A stretch of 14,079 bases of DNA from Desulfobacteraceae bacterium. Its GTDB lineage: Bacteria; Desulfobacterota; Desulfobacteria; Desulfobacterales; JAABRJ01. A program made the position numbers and the translations under genes. A model generated the notes under the pieces. That model ran no database searches and was not told the DNA's origin. It was given only the letters and a program-made list of their open reading frames with translations. The stretch lies in the NCBI GenBank assembly GCA_011390985.1, contig JAABRJ010000251.1, positions 1 to 14,079 of the forward strand, written 5' to 3'. Shown here in pieces: positions 12,507 through 14,079 of the stretch; within the stretch, counting starts at the first letter, position 1, and each line of letters opens with the position of its first letter.

Positions 12507-14023
12507 GGGTCCACGGCGGGGCCGCTGAAATAGCCCCGCTCAGGGTGCCAGGCGCGGATGTGGATCTGGCGCGGAAACGCCCGGGACTTGAAGGTCGACG
12601 TCCCCAGCAGGAGGCGCAGGCATTCCTGGATGCCTTCCGACATGGTCGGGTGGGGGTAGAAGGAGTTGACCACGTCTTTGAGTCCCTTGCCCTGGTCCAT
12701 CAGCAGCGCGATCGACATGATCGTGCTGGATGCCTGGGGGCCTGCCGCCCGCATGCCGAGGATTTTCTGCTGGCCGTCATCGCTGACGATGATTTTGACG
12801 AATCCGTCCAGGGCGCGCATGGCCATCGCCCGGCTCAGCAGGCTGATGGCGTAGTAGGCCACGCGGTAGGGGATCCGGTTTTTCTGGCAGGCTTTTTCGT
12901 TGAGGCCCACCGCCGCCACGGCCGGGTCAAAAAACATGATGGTGGTCATGTTGTGGTAGTTGAAGGCCTGGCGGGGGCTGTCAAACATGTTGTGGACCGC
13001 CGTGCGGGCCTCCATTTCGGCCATGTTCACCAGGGCCGGGTGCGGGGTGACGTCGCCGGCCGCGTAGATGTTGTTTTTGACCCGGCAGTAGGCGTCGGTT
13101 TCCAGAAAGCCCCGCACGTTGGGGCGGATGCCGAAGAGCTCGAGGTTGAGCCCCGCGAGGTTGGGGTTCCGGCCGATGGAGATCAGGACCGTGTCGACTT
13201 CCACGATTTCGGCGTGGCCGTCTGAAAAATCCAGGGTCACCTCCAGGTGGTCGGGTCCGGTCTGGATGCGTCGCAGCATCGCCGCGTGCAAGATCTCGAC
13301 CCCGCGCTTTTCCAGGCTGGCGTTGACGAAGGCGCTGACGTCGGTGTCTTCGAAGGGCACCACCCGTTCCTGGTGGTCCACTAGGTAAAGCTTGGTCTGG
13401 CCGAAATTGGAAAAGATGGTGGCGTACTCACAGCCCGTGATGCCGGCGCCGATGATCATCAGGCGGCGGGGGAAGGTCTTGAGGTTTAGAACGCCGTCGG
13501 AGTTGATGATCCGCGTCTGGTCGGTGCGGATATTGGGGAAATCCCGCGGGTGCGACCCGGTGGCGACCAGAAAAAAATCCGCCCGCAGCTCCTCACGCCG
13601 GCCGTCGGGGTAGGCGACGGCGAAACGGGTGGCGGAGCGCAGTGTGCCGCGTCCGCGCTTGAGGGTCAGGGACCCGGCGCCGGGCCAGCGGCCGGGGGTG
13701 AAGGTCTCGATCTGGGAGAGCATCTGGTACTGCTTCTCCTTGACCGCCTGGAGGACCGTGTTGCGCAGCGCGGGGTAATCGACCCTCAAGTCGCCCGCGC
13801 GGTAGCCCCGATCGACTTTGGCCGCAATGGCGAAATCCTTGGCCAGCTCCCACATGGTCTTGGAAGCCAGGGCCCCCCACATCACGCCGGTGCCGCCGAT
13901 TTCGCCCGCCTCGACGATGCACACGTGACGGCCGCGGTCGAGTGCGCTCATGGCGGCGGCAAATCCGCCGGGGCCGCAGCCGATGACACACAGATCGAAT
14001 TTGTCCGGGGCGTTGACCGTCAT
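12494..14023 (-). CDS. Dihydrolipoamide dehydrogenase-like flavoprotein lacking both redox cysteines
   Basis: 509 aa. ATG 14023 has AGGA about 5 nt upstream. It has the fold of the Lpd/SthA/mercuric reductase family: FAD motif GCGPGG (15-20), NAD(P) motif GAGITG (192-197), ATG (155-157), AAGDV (321-325), and a C-terminal dimerisation domain with HPTMSE (458-463), where the catalytic His-Glu pair of this family lies. The redox motif GGTCxNxGCxPSK reads GGTGVMWGALASK (43-55): both Cys are replaced, by G46 and A51. Lipoamide reduction by the usual dithiol route is therefore not possible. E. coli SthA (soluble transhydrogenase) also lacks a Cys pair, so NAD(P)H oxidation or hydride transfer is a reasonable guess. 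About 40 extra residues follow the family C-terminus (470-509). The 56 nt upstream to the window edge show no clear promoter. Confidence 0.9.
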   Translation of the reverse strand: MTVNAPDKFDLCVIGCGPGGFAAAMSALDRGRHVCIVEAGEIGGTGVMWGALASKTMWELAKDFAIAAKVDRGYRAGDLRVDYPALRNTVLQAVKEKQYQMLSQIETFTPGRWPGAGSLTLKRGRGTLRSATRFAVAYPDGRREELRADFFLVATGSHPRDFPNIRTDQTRIINSDGVLNLKTFPRRLMIIGAGITGCEYATIFSNFGQTKLYLVDHQERVVPFEDTDVSAFVNASLEKRGVEILHAAMLRRIQTGPDHLEVTLDFSDGHAEIVEVDTVLISIGRNPNLAGLNLELFGIRPNVRGFLETDAYCRVKNNIYAAGDVTPHPALVNMAEMEARTAVHNMFDSPRQAFNYHNMTTIMFFDPAVAAVGLNEKACQKNRIPYRVAYYAISLLSRAMAMRALDGFVKIIVSDDGQQKILGMRAAGPQASSTIMSIALLMDQGKGLKDVVNSFYPHPTMSEGIQECLRLLLGTSTFKSRAFPRQIHIRAWHPERGYFSGPAVDPYSP

Positions 14024-14079
14024 GTCGTCCTGCCGGAAGAGGGGGGTGGGGCACCCCGGGACCGGGGATTTCCGATTTC

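Noticed and set aside
1..14079. Mobile element, CRISPR, phage or toxin-antitoxin system
   Set aside because: No transposase, integrase, direct-repeat array, phage gene or paired small toxin/antitoxin genes found on reading both strands.

Overview
The window is GC-rich and gene-dense, and it reads as bacterial chromosome rather than an accessory island. I see no transposase, integrase, tRNA, rRNA, CRISPR array or toxin-antitoxin pair. Gene content points to an anaerobic Desulfobacterota (Deltaproteobacteria), probably near Desulfobacterales. The clues are an archaeal/eukaryotic-type prolyl-tRNA synthetase directly after ispG, a bifunctional Rel, a zinc-ribbon L28, BamD, two-domain universal stress proteins and small conserved proteins of types I associate with sulfate reducers. 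This assignment is inference from gene style, not from a marker comparison.

Left part (1-1217): two minus-strand genes, a 144-aa protein made of two copies of a Cys-containing repeat ending in CQLG-x-F, then a glycine-zipper lipoprotein cut by the window edge. A divergent promoter region separates them from ispG and carries an 11-bp direct repeat, one copy in each candidate promoter. Plus-strand cluster (1218-6084): ispG (isoprenoid precursors), proS (tRNA charging) and rel ((p)ppGpp alarmone metabolism), spaced 13 and 87 nt.

Middle minus-strand block (8496 down to 6106): a near-consensus promoter drives trxA-trxB-bamD (thioredoxin, its reductase, and an outer-membrane assembly lipoprotein; trxB and bamD overlap by ATGA). 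rpmB (L28) follows and ends in a strong intrinsic terminator. No terminator is visible between bamD and rpmB, so one long transcript is possible.

Right part (8747-14023): purN with an extra internal segment runs tail to tail into a TraB/PrgY-family membrane protein with only 6 nt between them. Divergent from traB, a good promoter drives a 97-aa unknown protein and a tandem universal stress protein, followed by another 97-aa conserved-looking small protein. This last gene overlaps by 13 bp the convergent end of a 509-aa flavoprotein. The flavoprotein looks like dihydrolipoamide dehydrogenase but lacks both redox cysteines.

Most of the window is housekeeping. The items most worth a second look are the cysteine-less flavoprotein, the duplicated CQLG protein with its repeat-bearing divergent promoter, the insert in PurN, and the two small unknown genes flanking the stress protein.
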